Positions 41,193-49,280 of a stretch of 64,000 nucleotides of DNA are shown in pieces. How positions within the stretch are numbered: position 1 is the first letter of the stretch; the number at the start of each line of letters is the position of its first letter. A program made the position numbers and the translations under genes. The DNA is from Amycolatopsis pittospori (lineage in GTDB: Bacteria > Actinomycetota > Actinomycetes > Mycobacteriales > Pseudonocardiaceae), in assembly GCF_013870525.1 (NCBI RefSeq), contig NZ_JACBXD010000014.1, positions 62,001-126,000 of the forward strand, written 5' to 3'. Below the pieces are notes generated by a model that was given only the letters and a program-made list of their open reading frames with translations, was not told the DNA's origin and did no database searches.

Positions 41193-41711
41193 ATGATCCT
41201 CTCGCGCATCATTCTGGGGTTGCTCGCGCTCGCTCCCATGACCGGCTATGACCTCAAGCGTCATTTCGACTCGACCGCGGGTCACTTCTGGGCGGCGGAC
41301 AAGGCCCAGATCTACCGCACCCTCGCTCAGCTCGTCGCGGACGGATTCGCCGAGGTCGAGACGGTGGCCGGAGCGGGGGCACCGGATCGGCAGGAGCACC
41401 ACGTCACCGCCGCCGGACGAGCTGCCCTCGCCGAGTGGCTGAAGAGCGAGCCGGAGCGCCACGTCGAACGTGACCCGTTCCTCGCCCGGGTGTTCTTCGG
41501 CGCCGGACTCGACGACGACGACCTTCGAGCCCTTTTCGCGGGACATCGCGCGGCGGCCGAGGCGCGGCTGGAGCGTTTCGAGCGGATCCGGGCCGAGAAC
41601 CCGGCGTCCGATCGTGGTGCCCGGCTGCGGCTTGCCACGCTGGACAACGGCATCGCGCACCTGCGTACCGAACTCGCCTGGCTCGACGAGGCCGAGAAGG
41701 AACTCTCATGA
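41193..41711 (+). CDS. PadR-family regulator
   Basis: 172 residues. PadR winged helix: ILLGLLALAPMTGYDLKRHFD-type N-terminus, AQIYRTLAQLVADGFAEVE recognition region, EHHVTAAGRAALAEWL wing; the C-terminal Vir_Cter-like helical region (about 95-170) provides dimerisation. The ATG at 41193 is favoured over TTG 41157, which lies inside the operator. It overlaps the alpha/beta hydrolase start by 4 nt and probably represses that gene together with itself. Confidence 0.88.
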   Translation: MILSRIILGLLALAPMTGYDLKRHFDSTAGHFWAADKAQIYRTLAQLVADGFAEVETVAGAGAPDRQEHHVTAAGRAALAEWLKSEPERHVERDPFLARVFFGAGLDDDDLRALFAGHRAAAEARLERFERIRAENPASDRGARLRLATLDNGIAHLRTELAWLDEAEKELS

Positions 41712-42448
41712 GCCGCCCGGTGGTGCTGCTGCACGGGGGCAACGTCGCGAACTGGATGTGGGAACCGCAGCGGGAGGCGTTCGCCGACCGGACGGTGTTC
41801 GCTCCCGATCTGCCGGGATTCGGCGAGCGCGTCGCCGAGGTCTGGCCGGGGCTGGACGCGGTGGCCGACGACGTCGTGGCGGGAGTGACCGAACAGGGCG
41901 TCGACGGCCCCTTCGATATCGTCGGACTTTCGTTGGGCGCCTTGACCGCGTTGCGTGTGCTGGCAAGACATCCCAGCCGGGTGCGCTCGGCGTTCCTCAC
42001 CAGCGCGCCGCTCCAGCGGGCCGGTGCCGGACTGCGCTTGTACTGCCGGATGCAACTCGCGCTCTGCCACGCGCCGTGGTTCTGGCGAGCCCAAGCCGCG
42101 GTGTTCGGGATTCCGGAGGACTCCCGAGCCCGGTACGTCGAGCACGGTCTTTCGGTAAGCCGCGAGACCGCGGCCGCGATGATCGCCGAGGTGTGCACGG
42201 GCGGGGTGCCCGCCCAGGTGAGCCGGTACTCCGGCCCCCTTCTCGCGACCGCGGGCGAGAAGGATTCCGCTGCGGTACGCCGTTCCCTGGCGGAACTCGC
42301 CCGGGCCGCGCCTCAGACCCAGACACGGCTCGCGCCCGGAATGCACCACATCTGGAACGTGGAGGACAGCGGCCTGTTCAACGACGTCCTGCGCTCGTGG
42401 CTGGACGGGGCCGTCGATCACCGTCTGGTCCCGGTTCCTCAGGGCTGA
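41708..42448 (+). CDS. Alpha/beta hydrolase
   Basis: 246 residues. VVLLHGGNVANWMW is the oxyanion HG motif, GLSLGALTA the nucleophile elbow (Ser75), and the C-terminal GMHHIWNVED supplies the catalytic His. The general fold covers esterases, lactonases and haloperoxidases; no substrate can be assigned. Coupled to the PadR gene by ATGA, so it is the likely target of PadR control. Confidence 0.86.
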   Translation: MSRPVVLLHGGNVANWMWEPQREAFADRTVFAPDLPGFGERVAEVWPGLDAVADDVVAGVTEQGVDGPFDIVGLSLGALTALRVLARHPSRVRSAFLTSAPLQRAGAGLRLYCRMQLALCHAPWFWRAQAAVFGIPEDSRARYVEHGLSVSRETAAAMIAEVCTGGVPAQVSRYSGPLLATAGEKDSAAVRRSLAELARAAPQTQTRLAPGMHHIWNVEDSGLFNDVLRSWLDGAVDHRLVPVPQG

Positions 42449-42463
42449 GCGGTAGCCAGGGCG

Positions 42464-42500
42464 AGGCTCACGAGGAGAGCTGGTGTCCCCTCGTGAGCCT
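42464..42500. terminator. Hairpin between convergent genes
   Basis: AGGCTCACGAGG and CCTCGTGAGCCT pair perfectly over 12 bases with a 13-base loop, between the hydrolase gene and the small TRAP-associated gene on the other strand. Confidence 0.75.
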
Positions 42501-42512
42501 GAATGCTCCGCG

Positions 42513-42785
42513 TTATTCGTCCGCGTCGGGCGCGTTCTCCCGTCCTTCTCGCGTGTAAAGCAGAAGAAACGCGAGGATGCCCGCGACTCCGGCGACGATG
42601 CAGACGTTGTCCGCGACGTCGGTGCCGAACACCGTCACCAGCGGGCCGGAGCCGACGATCATGCCGATCGTCTGCCCGGCGACGACCACGAAACCGCCGA
42701 CGAGGAACGCGAACAGGCAGACGCGGGTCGCGGCCAGAAGTATCCGATACAGGGGGATCACGCTCCGGTTCAGTGGGGTAGCCAC
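42513..42785 (-). CDS. Small two-helix membrane protein next to TRAP permease
   Basis: About 90 residues from GTG 42785 (GTG 42761 is an alternative): a basic start, helix 1 VCLFAFLVGGFVVVAGQTIGMIVG, helix 2 VCIVAGVAGILAFLLLYT and an acidic tail. It overlaps the end of the TRAP large subunit gene by 16 bases. TRAP transporters need a small Q subunit, normally with four helices and about 160 residues; this may be a reduced form of it. No family recognised. Confidence 0.65.
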   Translation of the reverse strand: MATPLNRSVIPLYRILLAATRVCLFAFLVGGFVVVAGQTIGMIVGSGPLVTVFGTDVADNVCIVAGVAGILAFLLLYTREGRENAPDADE

Positions 42786-44116
42786 AGCACACCGACGGCC
42801 ATCAGCACGCCGAACACCAAGGTGGGCAGCAGGTAGTAGAGGACGACCGGGACGAAGATCCGCACCGGATCGATCTCGGCGATGCCGGCGGCGACGTACA
42901 GCGGTGCCGCGCCGGGCGGCGAGCATCCCTCCGACGACGCCCACACGAGGATGGCGGCGAAGGCGACGTGCGGAGGGATGCCGGCGGCGGTCAGCGCGGC
43001 GAACGCCACCGGGCCCACGGCCGCGACCGTGGACGTCGTGTTGAGCGGCCCCGCGACGATCACGATGACGACGCCGACCACGAGGGCCGCCACGAGCGGG
43101 GAGACTCCGGTGAGCCCTTCGAGGTAGGGCTTGAGCTGGTCGTCGAGGCCGAGCGTCTTGAGCACGTCGGACGCGGCGAAGGCGGAGACCATCGTGACCC
43201 CGACCAGGCCGAGCTTGGGCCCGACAGCCCCGAACAGATCCCACCACTGCGCCCGGCCCTTCGGTAGCGCCTTCCGTTCGACGAGCAGGCCGACCAGCAG
43301 CATGACGATCGGCAGCCAGATGAGCAGCGGGATCGCGTCCGGTGCGTCGATGCCGATGCGGGCCGAGACGAAGTCGGCGGTCGGCGGCGCGGTGAGCAGG
43401 ATCGGGACGGCGATCGAGCCGAGCACGACCAGCGACGGCCATCCGACCTTGAACGAAGCGCGCAACGGATGGATGTCCTGCGGCTCCATCGCCTGGACAC
43501 CGCGGCGCTTCACGATGACGTAGGCCATGATCAGCCGCATCCCGACCATCCACGCGCCGGTGACGAAGATCGTCGCGACGATGTCGCCCGCGCTCAGCAC
43601 CGGCAGCACGGTCGGCGCGGCCAGCAGGATGAAGAACGCGCCACTGAAGGGGAAGGTGGCGCCGACACCGGCGTTCCCGGACAGTACGAGCGCCGCGGTC
43701 TCACCGCTCGCCTTGGACCGCTTCATCCAGGGGATGGTGATGGAGCCGACGGTGGCCACGATCGCGGCGCCGTTGTGGGCGACCGCGCCGAACAGTCCGG
43801 ATGCGACGGTCGCCGCGTAGGCCGACCCTCCCCGCCGCCTGCCGAGGAACGAGCTGAGGATGTCGACCATCCGCTGCACCAGCCCGGTCCGGGTCAGCAG
43901 TTCACTGACGAAGACGAACGCCAGCGCGGCGAAGGTGATCTCGGATTTGAGTCCGTCGACCAGGCTTTCCCAGGCGACGGTGAAGAACTCCGTGCCCGCG
44001 AACGCGGCGGTGACGAGGAAGCCGACGACCATCGCTTCGCCGATGTTGCGTTTGAAGACCGCGTTCCACACGACGATGGCGGCGATGAACGCGACGAGTG
44101 CCAGGATCGCGTTCAT
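42770..44116 (-). CDS. TRAP transporter large permease subunit (DctM-like)
   Basis: 448 residues and about 12 membrane helices. Landmarks of DctM proteins: GAVAHNGAAIVATVGSITIPWM in the first half and the inverted counterpart VIVIVAGPLNTTSTVAAVGPVAFAALTAAGIPPHVAFAAIL in the second, followed by SSEGCSPPGAAPLY. It moves organic acids with sodium. It lies 97 bases downstream of the six-gene tetronate unit, on the same strand, so it is the likely uptake route for the pathway substrate. A canonical small subunit and an exported P subunit are missing nearby. Confidence 0.85.
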   Translation of the reverse strand: MNAILALVAFIAAIVVWNAVFKRNIGEAMVVGFLVTAAFAGTEFFTVAWESLVDGLKSEITFAALAFVFVSELLTRTGLVQRMVDILSSFLGRRRGGSAYAATVASGLFGAVAHNGAAIVATVGSITIPWMKRSKASGETAALVLSGNAGVGATFPFSGAFFILLAAPTVLPVLSAGDIVATIFVTGAWMVGMRLIMAYVIVKRRGVQAMEPQDIHPLRASFKVGWPSLVVLGSIAVPILLTAPPTADFVSARIGIDAPDAIPLLIWLPIVMLLVGLLVERKALPKGRAQWWDLFGAVGPKLGLVGVTMVSAFAASDVLKTLGLDDQLKPYLEGLTGVSPLVAALVVGVVIVIVAGPLNTTSTVAAVGPVAFAALTAAGIPPHVAFAAILVWASSEGCSPPGAAPLYVAAGIAEIDPVRIFVPVVLYYLLPTLVFGVLMAVGVLWLPH

Positions 44117-44212
44117 CTGTATGTCCTTTGTGGCCGGTGGTGAGGTAAGGATCGCACGGGGAGAGCCTCCGGTGACGTCATTGGCAGAGGGGGAGATCCG
44201 GTGGGGACGGAA

Positions 44213-44899
44213 TCAGGCGGTGATGAGACCGGCGTCGCGGTAGGCGGCCTTCGCCTCCGGCGTGGTGAGGAACCGCAGTAGGTCCGTGGCTCCGGGCGGC
44301 GCGGTGGGGCCGAGCGCGATCGAGAGTTCGCTGTAGTGCTGGGCGCCGTCGGGAAGCGGGCCGACGATCCGGGCCTGCGGGACGAATTTCAGCTCGCTGA
44401 CCTGCTGGACGGCGAGGTCGGCGCGTCCGTCGGTGATGGCGAGCGCGGTGAAACCCTTCTCGACGACGGTCGCCCTGGCGTTCACCTGGTCGGCGATGCC
44501 CAGGTCCTGGAGCAGCCGGGCGAAGTAGATGCCGCTCGCCCCGCTGCGCGAGTAGGCGACCGATCGCGCGGAGGTCAGTGCGGTGCGCAGGGCGTCGACG
44601 GTGCTGATGTCGGGGCTGTCCAGTTCGGGCGCGGTCGCGATGCCGATACCGCTCTTCGCCAGGACGACGCGGGAATCGGGGTCGATCGCGCCGGCCGCTG
44701 CCAGGCCGGCGAAGGCGTCGGACACGGCGATGACGACGTCGGGCTTGGCGCCCTCGCCGATCTTCCCGACCAGGATGGTCGTCGGGTCGAACGTCACGTC
44801 GACGTCGGCCTGGTGCGCCTTCCCGAACGCGTGCAGCAGCACGTCGTCGAGTGCCTTCTTCACGGAGAGGGCGCTGAAGAGGCTGAGGCGGGTGGTCAT
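44213..44899 (-). CDS. Binding-protein-like (ModA fold) protein without signal peptide
   Basis: 228 residues. LSLFSALSVKKALDDVLLHAFGKAHQ is the first strand and helix of ModA-type periplasmic binding proteins, and GASGIYFARLLQDLGIADQV the second-lobe signature. The fold starts at residue 4, and the ATG overlaps the OtnC stop (ATGA), so there is no room for an export signal. The protein should stay in the cytoplasm. It may be a ligand sensor or carrier for a pathway intermediate rather than a transporter subunit. Last of six overlapping genes. Confidence 0.8.
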   Translation of the reverse strand: MTTRLSLFSALSVKKALDDVLLHAFGKAHQADVDVTFDPTTILVGKIGEGAKPDVVIAVSDAFAGLAAAGAIDPDSRVVLAKSGIGIATAPELDSPDISTVDALRTALTSARSVAYSRSGASGIYFARLLQDLGIADQVNARATVVEKGFTALAITDGRADLAVQQVSELKFVPQARIVGPLPDGAQHYSELSIALGPTAPPGATDLLRFLTTPEAKAAYRDAGLITA

Positions 44900-45543
44900 G
44901 GTGTTTCCTTCCGAGCGGGTGGGGAGTGGAGGGCGTCGCGCTGCCGATCGGTGAGCGGCCGGGTGGCGGCGCCTCGCAGGAGCAGGAAGATCTCCGCCGT
45001 GTGCTCGAGTTCTTCGAGTGTGTCCAGGGCGGTGTCGAGGTTCGTCCCGGCGACCACCGGACCGTGATTGGCGAGCAGCAGGGCCGGGTGGCCGACGGCG
45101 GCGCGAGCGATCGGCTCGGCGACGCCGTGGTCTCCGGGCGGGTGGTAGGGGAGCAGGGGAAGGCGGCCGACCCGCATCGCGAAGTACGCGGTCAGCGGTG
45201 GGATGGCGTCGTCCGGGTCGAGACCGTCGAGACACGAAACGGCGGCGGAGTGCGTCGAATGGGTGTGCACGACGGCGTTCGCGGACGGCCGTTGCCGTAA
45301 CACGATGGCGTGGAAGAAGGCTTCCTTCGATGGCGGCGGCCCGGCGACGTGGTTTCCGTCGGCGTCGATGACCGACAGATCACCAGGCCGCACGGTGCCG
45401 AGGCAGGCTTCGGTGGGCGTGACGAGGATCTGCTCGCCGTAGCGCACCGAGATGTTGCCCGTGCGGCCGTGGGTGAGTCCCCGGTCGTACAGGGACCGGG
45501 CCGCGGCGATGACGCGTTCGCGGTAAAGCCTGTCGCCGCTCAT
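44896..45543 (-). CDS. otnC: 3-oxo-tetronate 4-phosphate decarboxylase (class II aldolase family)
   Basis: 215 residues of the class II aldolase/adducin family. LTHGRTGNISVR binds phosphate, HTHSTHS and the later HGVAEPIA region supply zinc-binding His residues, and SKEAFFHAIVL contains the catalytic Glu. In the known pathway OtnC decarboxylates 3-oxo-tetronate 4-phosphate to dihydroxyacetone phosphate. Placement right after the OtnK gene (4-nt overlap) supports this function over fuculose-type aldolases. It overlaps the binding-protein-like gene downstream as well. Confidence 0.86.
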   Translation of the reverse strand: MSGDRLYRERVIAAARSLYDRGLTHGRTGNISVRYGEQILVTPTEACLGTVRPGDLSVIDADGNHVAGPPPSKEAFFHAIVLRQRPSANAVVHTHSTHSAAVSCLDGLDPDDAIPPLTAYFAMRVGRLPLLPYHPPGDHGVAEPIARAAVGHPALLLANHGPVVAGTNLDTALDTLEELEHTAEIFLLLRGAATRPLTDRQRDALHSPPARKETP

Positions 45544-46775
45544 GAGCCGGAAGCCGTCGCGAGAAGGTCTTCGTCGCCGAAGTTGCCGGATTTCAGCAAC
45601 AGCGCGGGATGGCGTTCGTCGACAGGCTGGATCCACGGCACCCCGGGCGCCGCTTCGGCTCCAATGACGCTGCCGCGGACACCGAGCGCTGTGACGATCG
45701 CCCCCGAGGTCTCCCCGCCCGCCGCGACGAGACGGCGTACTCCGCGCGCGGCGAGCCCGGCGGCGATCAGCCCGGTCGCCTTCTCCAGCACTTCGGCCGA
45801 CCTGGCGACGCCCAGCTTGTCCTGCGTGCGCTTGAGATCCGCGGGGTTCAGCGACGAGTAGATCAACGGCGCGACGCCACCGGTGAGGGAGTCGTACCAG
45901 GTCAGCGCGCTCGCCGCGAGGTCGTCCGGATCCGGGGTCTCGACCGGGTCCAGCCGGTGGGCGGGACGGCCGAGCCGCAGCATGACGGCGACTTGTTCCA
46001 GCGTCCGTGCCGAGCAACTGCCGGACAGCACCGCTGCCGGGCCCTCAGGTGTCCGTGCCGCGACGGGCGGGGGAGCCGCGGAGGCTCGTGCGACGGCGAG
46101 ACCGGCCGCCAGCCCGGCCGCACCGGCGACGAGAGGCGCGTCGACGGCGATCCGTCCCAGCAGCCGCAGGTCGTCTTCGGTCACCGCGTCGACGAGGACG
46201 TATCCGTCGCTCGCCAGGGTTTCCCGCACGGCGGCTTCGCCGCGGCGGACGACGTCGTGCGTGATCAGGGCGACCGGCGTGTGGGTCTGCGCCCGCAGCA
46301 GCCGGGGCAGATACGAGTCCGTCATCGGGGTCGCCGGATGGTCGCGCATCGGCGATTCCGCCAGCAGCGTGTCGCCGACGAACAGATAGCCCTGGTACTG
46401 GGTACGTCCGTGTTCAGGCGAGCTCGGGGTCGTCACCACCGTGCCGGGCGGAAGTGCCCGTGACAGCGCGTCGAGCACCGGGCCGATGTTGCCCCGCGGC
46501 GTCGAGTCGAAAGTGGAGCAGTACTTGAAGTAGATCTGCTCCGCTTCCCGGTTTCGCAGCCACCGCAACGCTTCCAGCGACACCGAGACGGCTTCGTCGA
46601 CCGGGATGGAGCGGCTTTTGAGCGCGAGCACCACGGCGTCGTGCTCGGGAAGGTCTTCGGTTTCGGGCGGTACTCCGAAGAACAACAGGGTTCGCAGACC
46701 GCCGCGCCGGAAGGCGACCGCGACGTCGGTCGCGCCGGTGAAGTCGTCGGCGATCGCGCCGAGCACGCCGGTCAT
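45540..46775 (-). CDS. otnK: 3-oxo-tetronate kinase (four-carbon acid sugar kinase)
   Basis: 411 residues of the DUF1537 kinase family. The N-terminal domain has GAIADDFTGATDVAVAFRRGG and YFKYCSTFDSTPRGNIGPV (sugar-acid binding), the C-terminal domain VLSGSCSARTLEQ and RRLVAAGGETSGAIVTALGV (nucleotide binding). The F-K-Y-C-S-T-F-D-S-T wording and neighbours OtnC and OtnI match OtnK, which phosphorylates 3-oxo-tetronate at C4. Overlaps of 4 nt on both sides. Confidence 0.88.
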   Translation of the reverse strand: MTGVLGAIADDFTGATDVAVAFRRGGLRTLLFFGVPPETEDLPEHDAVVLALKSRSIPVDEAVSVSLEALRWLRNREAEQIYFKYCSTFDSTPRGNIGPVLDALSRALPPGTVVTTPSSPEHGRTQYQGYLFVGDTLLAESPMRDHPATPMTDSYLPRLLRAQTHTPVALITHDVVRRGEAAVRETLASDGYVLVDAVTEDDLRLLGRIAVDAPLVAGAAGLAAGLAVARASAAPPPVAARTPEGPAAVLSGSCSARTLEQVAVMLRLGRPAHRLDPVETPDPDDLAASALTWYDSLTGGVAPLIYSSLNPADLKRTQDKLGVARSAEVLEKATGLIAAGLAARGVRRLVAAGGETSGAIVTALGVRGSVIGAEAAPGVPWIQPVDERHPALLLKSGNFGDEDLLATASGS

Positions 46776-47380
46776 CCCCCGATCACCGCTTTCAACCTCT
46801 TCGCGGCGCTGCGAGGGCCTGACACGACCGGCAGGCCGAGCGCGGACGACAGTTCGCCGGCCGCGGGAGCCAGCGAGTACTGGGCCAGCAGGACGAGCTC
46901 CCACGAACCGGCTTCCGCCTGGCAGGTTTCGACGAGCTTGTCCGGCGCGAGCACCCCGCCGACCTCGACGTCGATCCCCTTGTCGCGGGCCGCCTGCTCG
47001 AAGCGCGCCGTCGAGTCGCTCAACGCCGACGCCAGCGAAGCGACCACGAGAATCCTGGTGCGACCGCTGGAAAGCGCGTCGTCGAACGCCGCCTCGTCCG
47101 GGGCCAGGAGCGGGACGGGTGCGTCGACCTGCTTGGTGACCTCGCCGTAGAGCGAGCACGTGAGCAGTACACCGTCGGCTCCGCCGGTGACGGCGTAGTC
47201 GATGAGGCGGCGCATCCGGTCGTCCAAGGCGGGTGTGCGGCCGGCTTCGCCGACGTCGGCCAGTAGCCGGTCATCCAGGATGTTCCACGGCTGGGCCTGC
47301 GGGAACCCTGTCGCCAGCGCGCCGACGGCGGGCGGGATCGCGGCCGGTGTGGCGCTGATCAGCGCGATGCGCGGGCTCAT
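46772..47380 (-). CDS. Asp/Glu racemase-superfamily protein
   Basis: 202 residues: RIALISATPAAIPP at the start, GADGVLLTCSLYGEVTKQ with a candidate catalytic Cys (about residue 75), RTRILVVASLASAL, and a C-terminal half with the second lobe; the second active-site Cys is not obvious (VETCQAEAG lies elsewhere). The superfamily contains Asp/Glu/hydantoin racemases and maleate isomerase. Within a tetronate pathway it might racemise or isomerise a sugar-acid substrate, but no characterised Otn pathway requires such an enzyme. Coupled on both sides by ATGA. Confidence 0.75.
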   Translation of the reverse strand: MSPRIALISATPAAIPPAVGALATGFPQAQPWNILDDRLLADVGEAGRTPALDDRMRRLIDYAVTGGADGVLLTCSLYGEVTKQVDAPVPLLAPDEAAFDDALSSGRTRILVVASLASALSDSTARFEQAARDKGIDVEVGGVLAPDKLVETCQAEAGSWELVLLAQYSLAPAAGELSSALGLPVVSGPRSAAKRLKAVIGG

Positions 47381-48174
47381 CGGATCTGCTCCTTGACCCA
47401 GCTCAGACCCGCTTCGGTGCCGGCGGCTGGCCCGTACTCGCAGCCGATCCAGCCTTCGTAACCCTCGGATTCGAGGGTTACGAAGACGTCGGGCCAGGGG
47501 ACGATGCCGGTGCCGGGTTCGGCCCGGCCGGGGGAGTCGGCGATCTGTACGTGGGCGGTCCGGGGCAGGAACTCCCGGAGTGCCGCGAGGACGTCCTTCT
47601 CGTCGATGGACGCGTGGTAGACGTCGAAGAGCAGGCTCACGTGGTCCTCGCCGATCGCGTCGGCGACGGCTGCGGCGTGCGCCTGGTCGTCCAGTACGAA
47701 ACCGGGCGCGTCCTGCTTGTTCTGTGCCTCCAGCAGGAGCCGGACGCCGGTACCGCGTGCCCGCTCCGCCGCCCACGCGACATTCGCGACGTACTGGGCG
47801 AAGGCCCGATCACGGGAGACGTCGTCGGGCCGGATCCCGGCGGGCAGATGCAGGAAGGAACTTCCCAAGGCCACGGCGTACTCCAGGCCGAGCTCCACTC
47901 CAGCGCGGAACTCGGCGGTACGGCCCGGCAAGCACGCGTGGCCGAGGCGTTCCGGGGAGCCGGGCTCGCCGGTGGGGGAGTTGATGAGGATCTGGCTCAG
48001 GCCCGCGTCGGCGAGCCGCCGCGTGAGAGTGGCGGCGGGGAAGGGATACGGCGAGGCGTACTCGACGGCGGTGAAACCCGCCGCGGCGGCCGCGTCGAAG
48101 CGCTCTTCGAAGGGGAGTTCCGTGAACAGCCACTTGAGGTTGGCGTCGAGACGGAGTCCATTGTGGAGGATCAT
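47377..48174 (-). CDS. otnI: 2-oxo-tetronate isomerase (hydroxypyruvate-isomerase-like TIM barrel)
   Basis: 265 residues of the hydroxypyruvate isomerase/xylose-isomerase-like family: LKWLFTELPFEERFDAAAAAGFTAVEY, LLLEAQNKQDAPGF (Glu), SLLFDVYHASIDE (Asp, His), HVQIADSPGRAEPGTG (His, Asp) and WIGCEYGPA (Glu) supply the metal-site residues. OtnI converts 2-oxo-tetronate to 3-oxo-tetronate, the substrate of OtnK. Position between a 2-hydroxyacid dehydrogenase and OtnK fits the order of reactions. ATGA overlaps on both sides. Confidence 0.86.
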   Translation of the reverse strand: MILHNGLRLDANLKWLFTELPFEERFDAAAAAGFTAVEYASPYPFPAATLTRRLADAGLSQILINSPTGEPGSPERLGHACLPGRTAEFRAGVELGLEYAVALGSSFLHLPAGIRPDDVSRDRAFAQYVANVAWAAERARGTGVRLLLEAQNKQDAPGFVLDDQAHAAAVADAIGEDHVSLLFDVYHASIDEKDVLAALREFLPRTAHVQIADSPGRAEPGTGIVPWPDVFVTLESEGYEGWIGCEYGPAAGTEAGLSWVKEQIR

Positions 48175-49154
48175 CGGCGCTCCAAGGCGAGGTGCTCGGG
48201 ATTGACGAGGTTGCCCGGGGTCCGCCCCCGCAAGGCGTCGACGACCTGGCGGGCGGCCATCAGGCTGGAACGCGACCGGGCCTGTTCGGTGGCGGCCCCG
48301 ATATGTGCGGTGAACACGACGTTGTCGAACCCGCGCAGCCTGCTGTCGAGCGGCAAAGGCTCCTCCGCGAGCACGTCCAGCGCCGCGCCCGCCAGCGCTC
48401 CGTTCTCCAGCGCGTCGGCGAGTGCTTCCTCGTCGACCACCTCGCCGCGCGCGGTGTTGATCAGGAAGGACCCGGGCTTGACCTTCCGCAGCGCGGCCGC
48501 GTCGATCAGGTGCCGTGTGGAGTCGTCGAGGAAGATGTGAAGGCTCAGGAAGTCTGCTTCGGCCAGGACCTCGTCGAAGGTGCGGCCTTCGACGCCGGTC
48601 TCGGCGAGGAAGTCCTCGTCCAGGTAGGGATCGTGGGCGACGACGCGCATCCCGAGGGCCAGTGCCAGCCGTGCGACGGTCTTGCCGATCGAGCCGAGCC
48701 CGATCAGGCCGAGCACGGCGCCGTCGAGCTCCCGGCCGCTGCGCTGCTCCCAGCGTCCCGCTCGGACACTCGCGATGTTCTGCGGGATCAGCCGTGCGCA
48801 GTTGAGCATCAAGGCGAGCACGTGTTCGGCGACCGACCGGCGGTTGGCACCGGGGGTGTAGGTGACGGCCACGCCGTGCCGGGTCGCCGCGTCGAGGTCG
48901 ATGTTGTCGTAGCCGACTCCGCAGCGTCCGAACACCTTGAGCCGGGTGGCCGCCTGGATGACGTCGGCGGTGAAAGCGTCGGTGCCCGCGACGATCCCGT
49001 CCACGTCGCGGACGAGGTCGGACAGGGGAGTGCCGTCGGCCTCGCGCTGCGCGGGGGTGGTGAAGACGGTCTCGAAACCCGCTTCCGAGAGCAGTTGGTC
49101 GACCTCGCCGCCGGGCTTCAGGTACGAGGTCGTCACGAGTACGCGCTGGGTCAT
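48171..49154 (-). CDS. D-2-hydroxyacid dehydrogenase, first enzyme of the tetronate unit
   Basis: 327 residues of the SerA/D-isomer-specific family. The NAD motif is GLIGLGSIGKTVA (about 149-161) with VVAHDPYLD, the catalytic Arg lies in NTARGEVVDEEAL, Glu in LAEEPLPLDS and His in FTAHIGAATEQ. It should oxidise the C2 hydroxyl of a four-carbon sugar acid to the 2-oxo acid that OtnI uses. In the described tetronate pathways this step is done by LtnD/OtnD, a different (beta-hydroxyacid dehydrogenase) family, so this is a substitution. First gene behind the GntR operator; ATGA to OtnI. Confidence 0.87.
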   Translation of the reverse strand: MTQRVLVTTSYLKPGGEVDQLLSEAGFETVFTTPAQREADGTPLSDLVRDVDGIVAGTDAFTADVIQAATRLKVFGRCGVGYDNIDLDAATRHGVAVTYTPGANRRSVAEHVLALMLNCARLIPQNIASVRAGRWEQRSGRELDGAVLGLIGLGSIGKTVARLALALGMRVVAHDPYLDEDFLAETGVEGRTFDEVLAEADFLSLHIFLDDSTRHLIDAAALRKVKPGSFLINTARGEVVDEEALADALENGALAGAALDVLAEEPLPLDSRLRGFDNVVFTAHIGAATEQARSRSSLMAARQVVDALRGRTPGNLVNPEHLALERR

Positions 49155-49191
49155 CCGGTTCGTTTCTCCTGTTCGAGGCTGCCTGATGCAA

Positions 49192-49218
49192 ATACTATAG
49201 GATTGATGTCAATAGTAT
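49192..49218. promoter_or_regulatory. GntR operator in the divergent tetronate promoter
   Basis: Nested inverted repeats: ATACTAT (49192-49198) with ATAGTAT (49212-49218), and inside them ATTGA tg TCAAT (49202-49213). This AT-rich site stands out in the gap between the dehydrogenase and GntR genes and has the half-site size expected for a FadR-subfamily dimer. Confidence 0.72.
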
Positions 49219-49280
49219 AGCGAGGCAAGATCAGGGCTCCCTGACGCGCGGGATATCGTGATGCGACTAAGGAGGGACAC

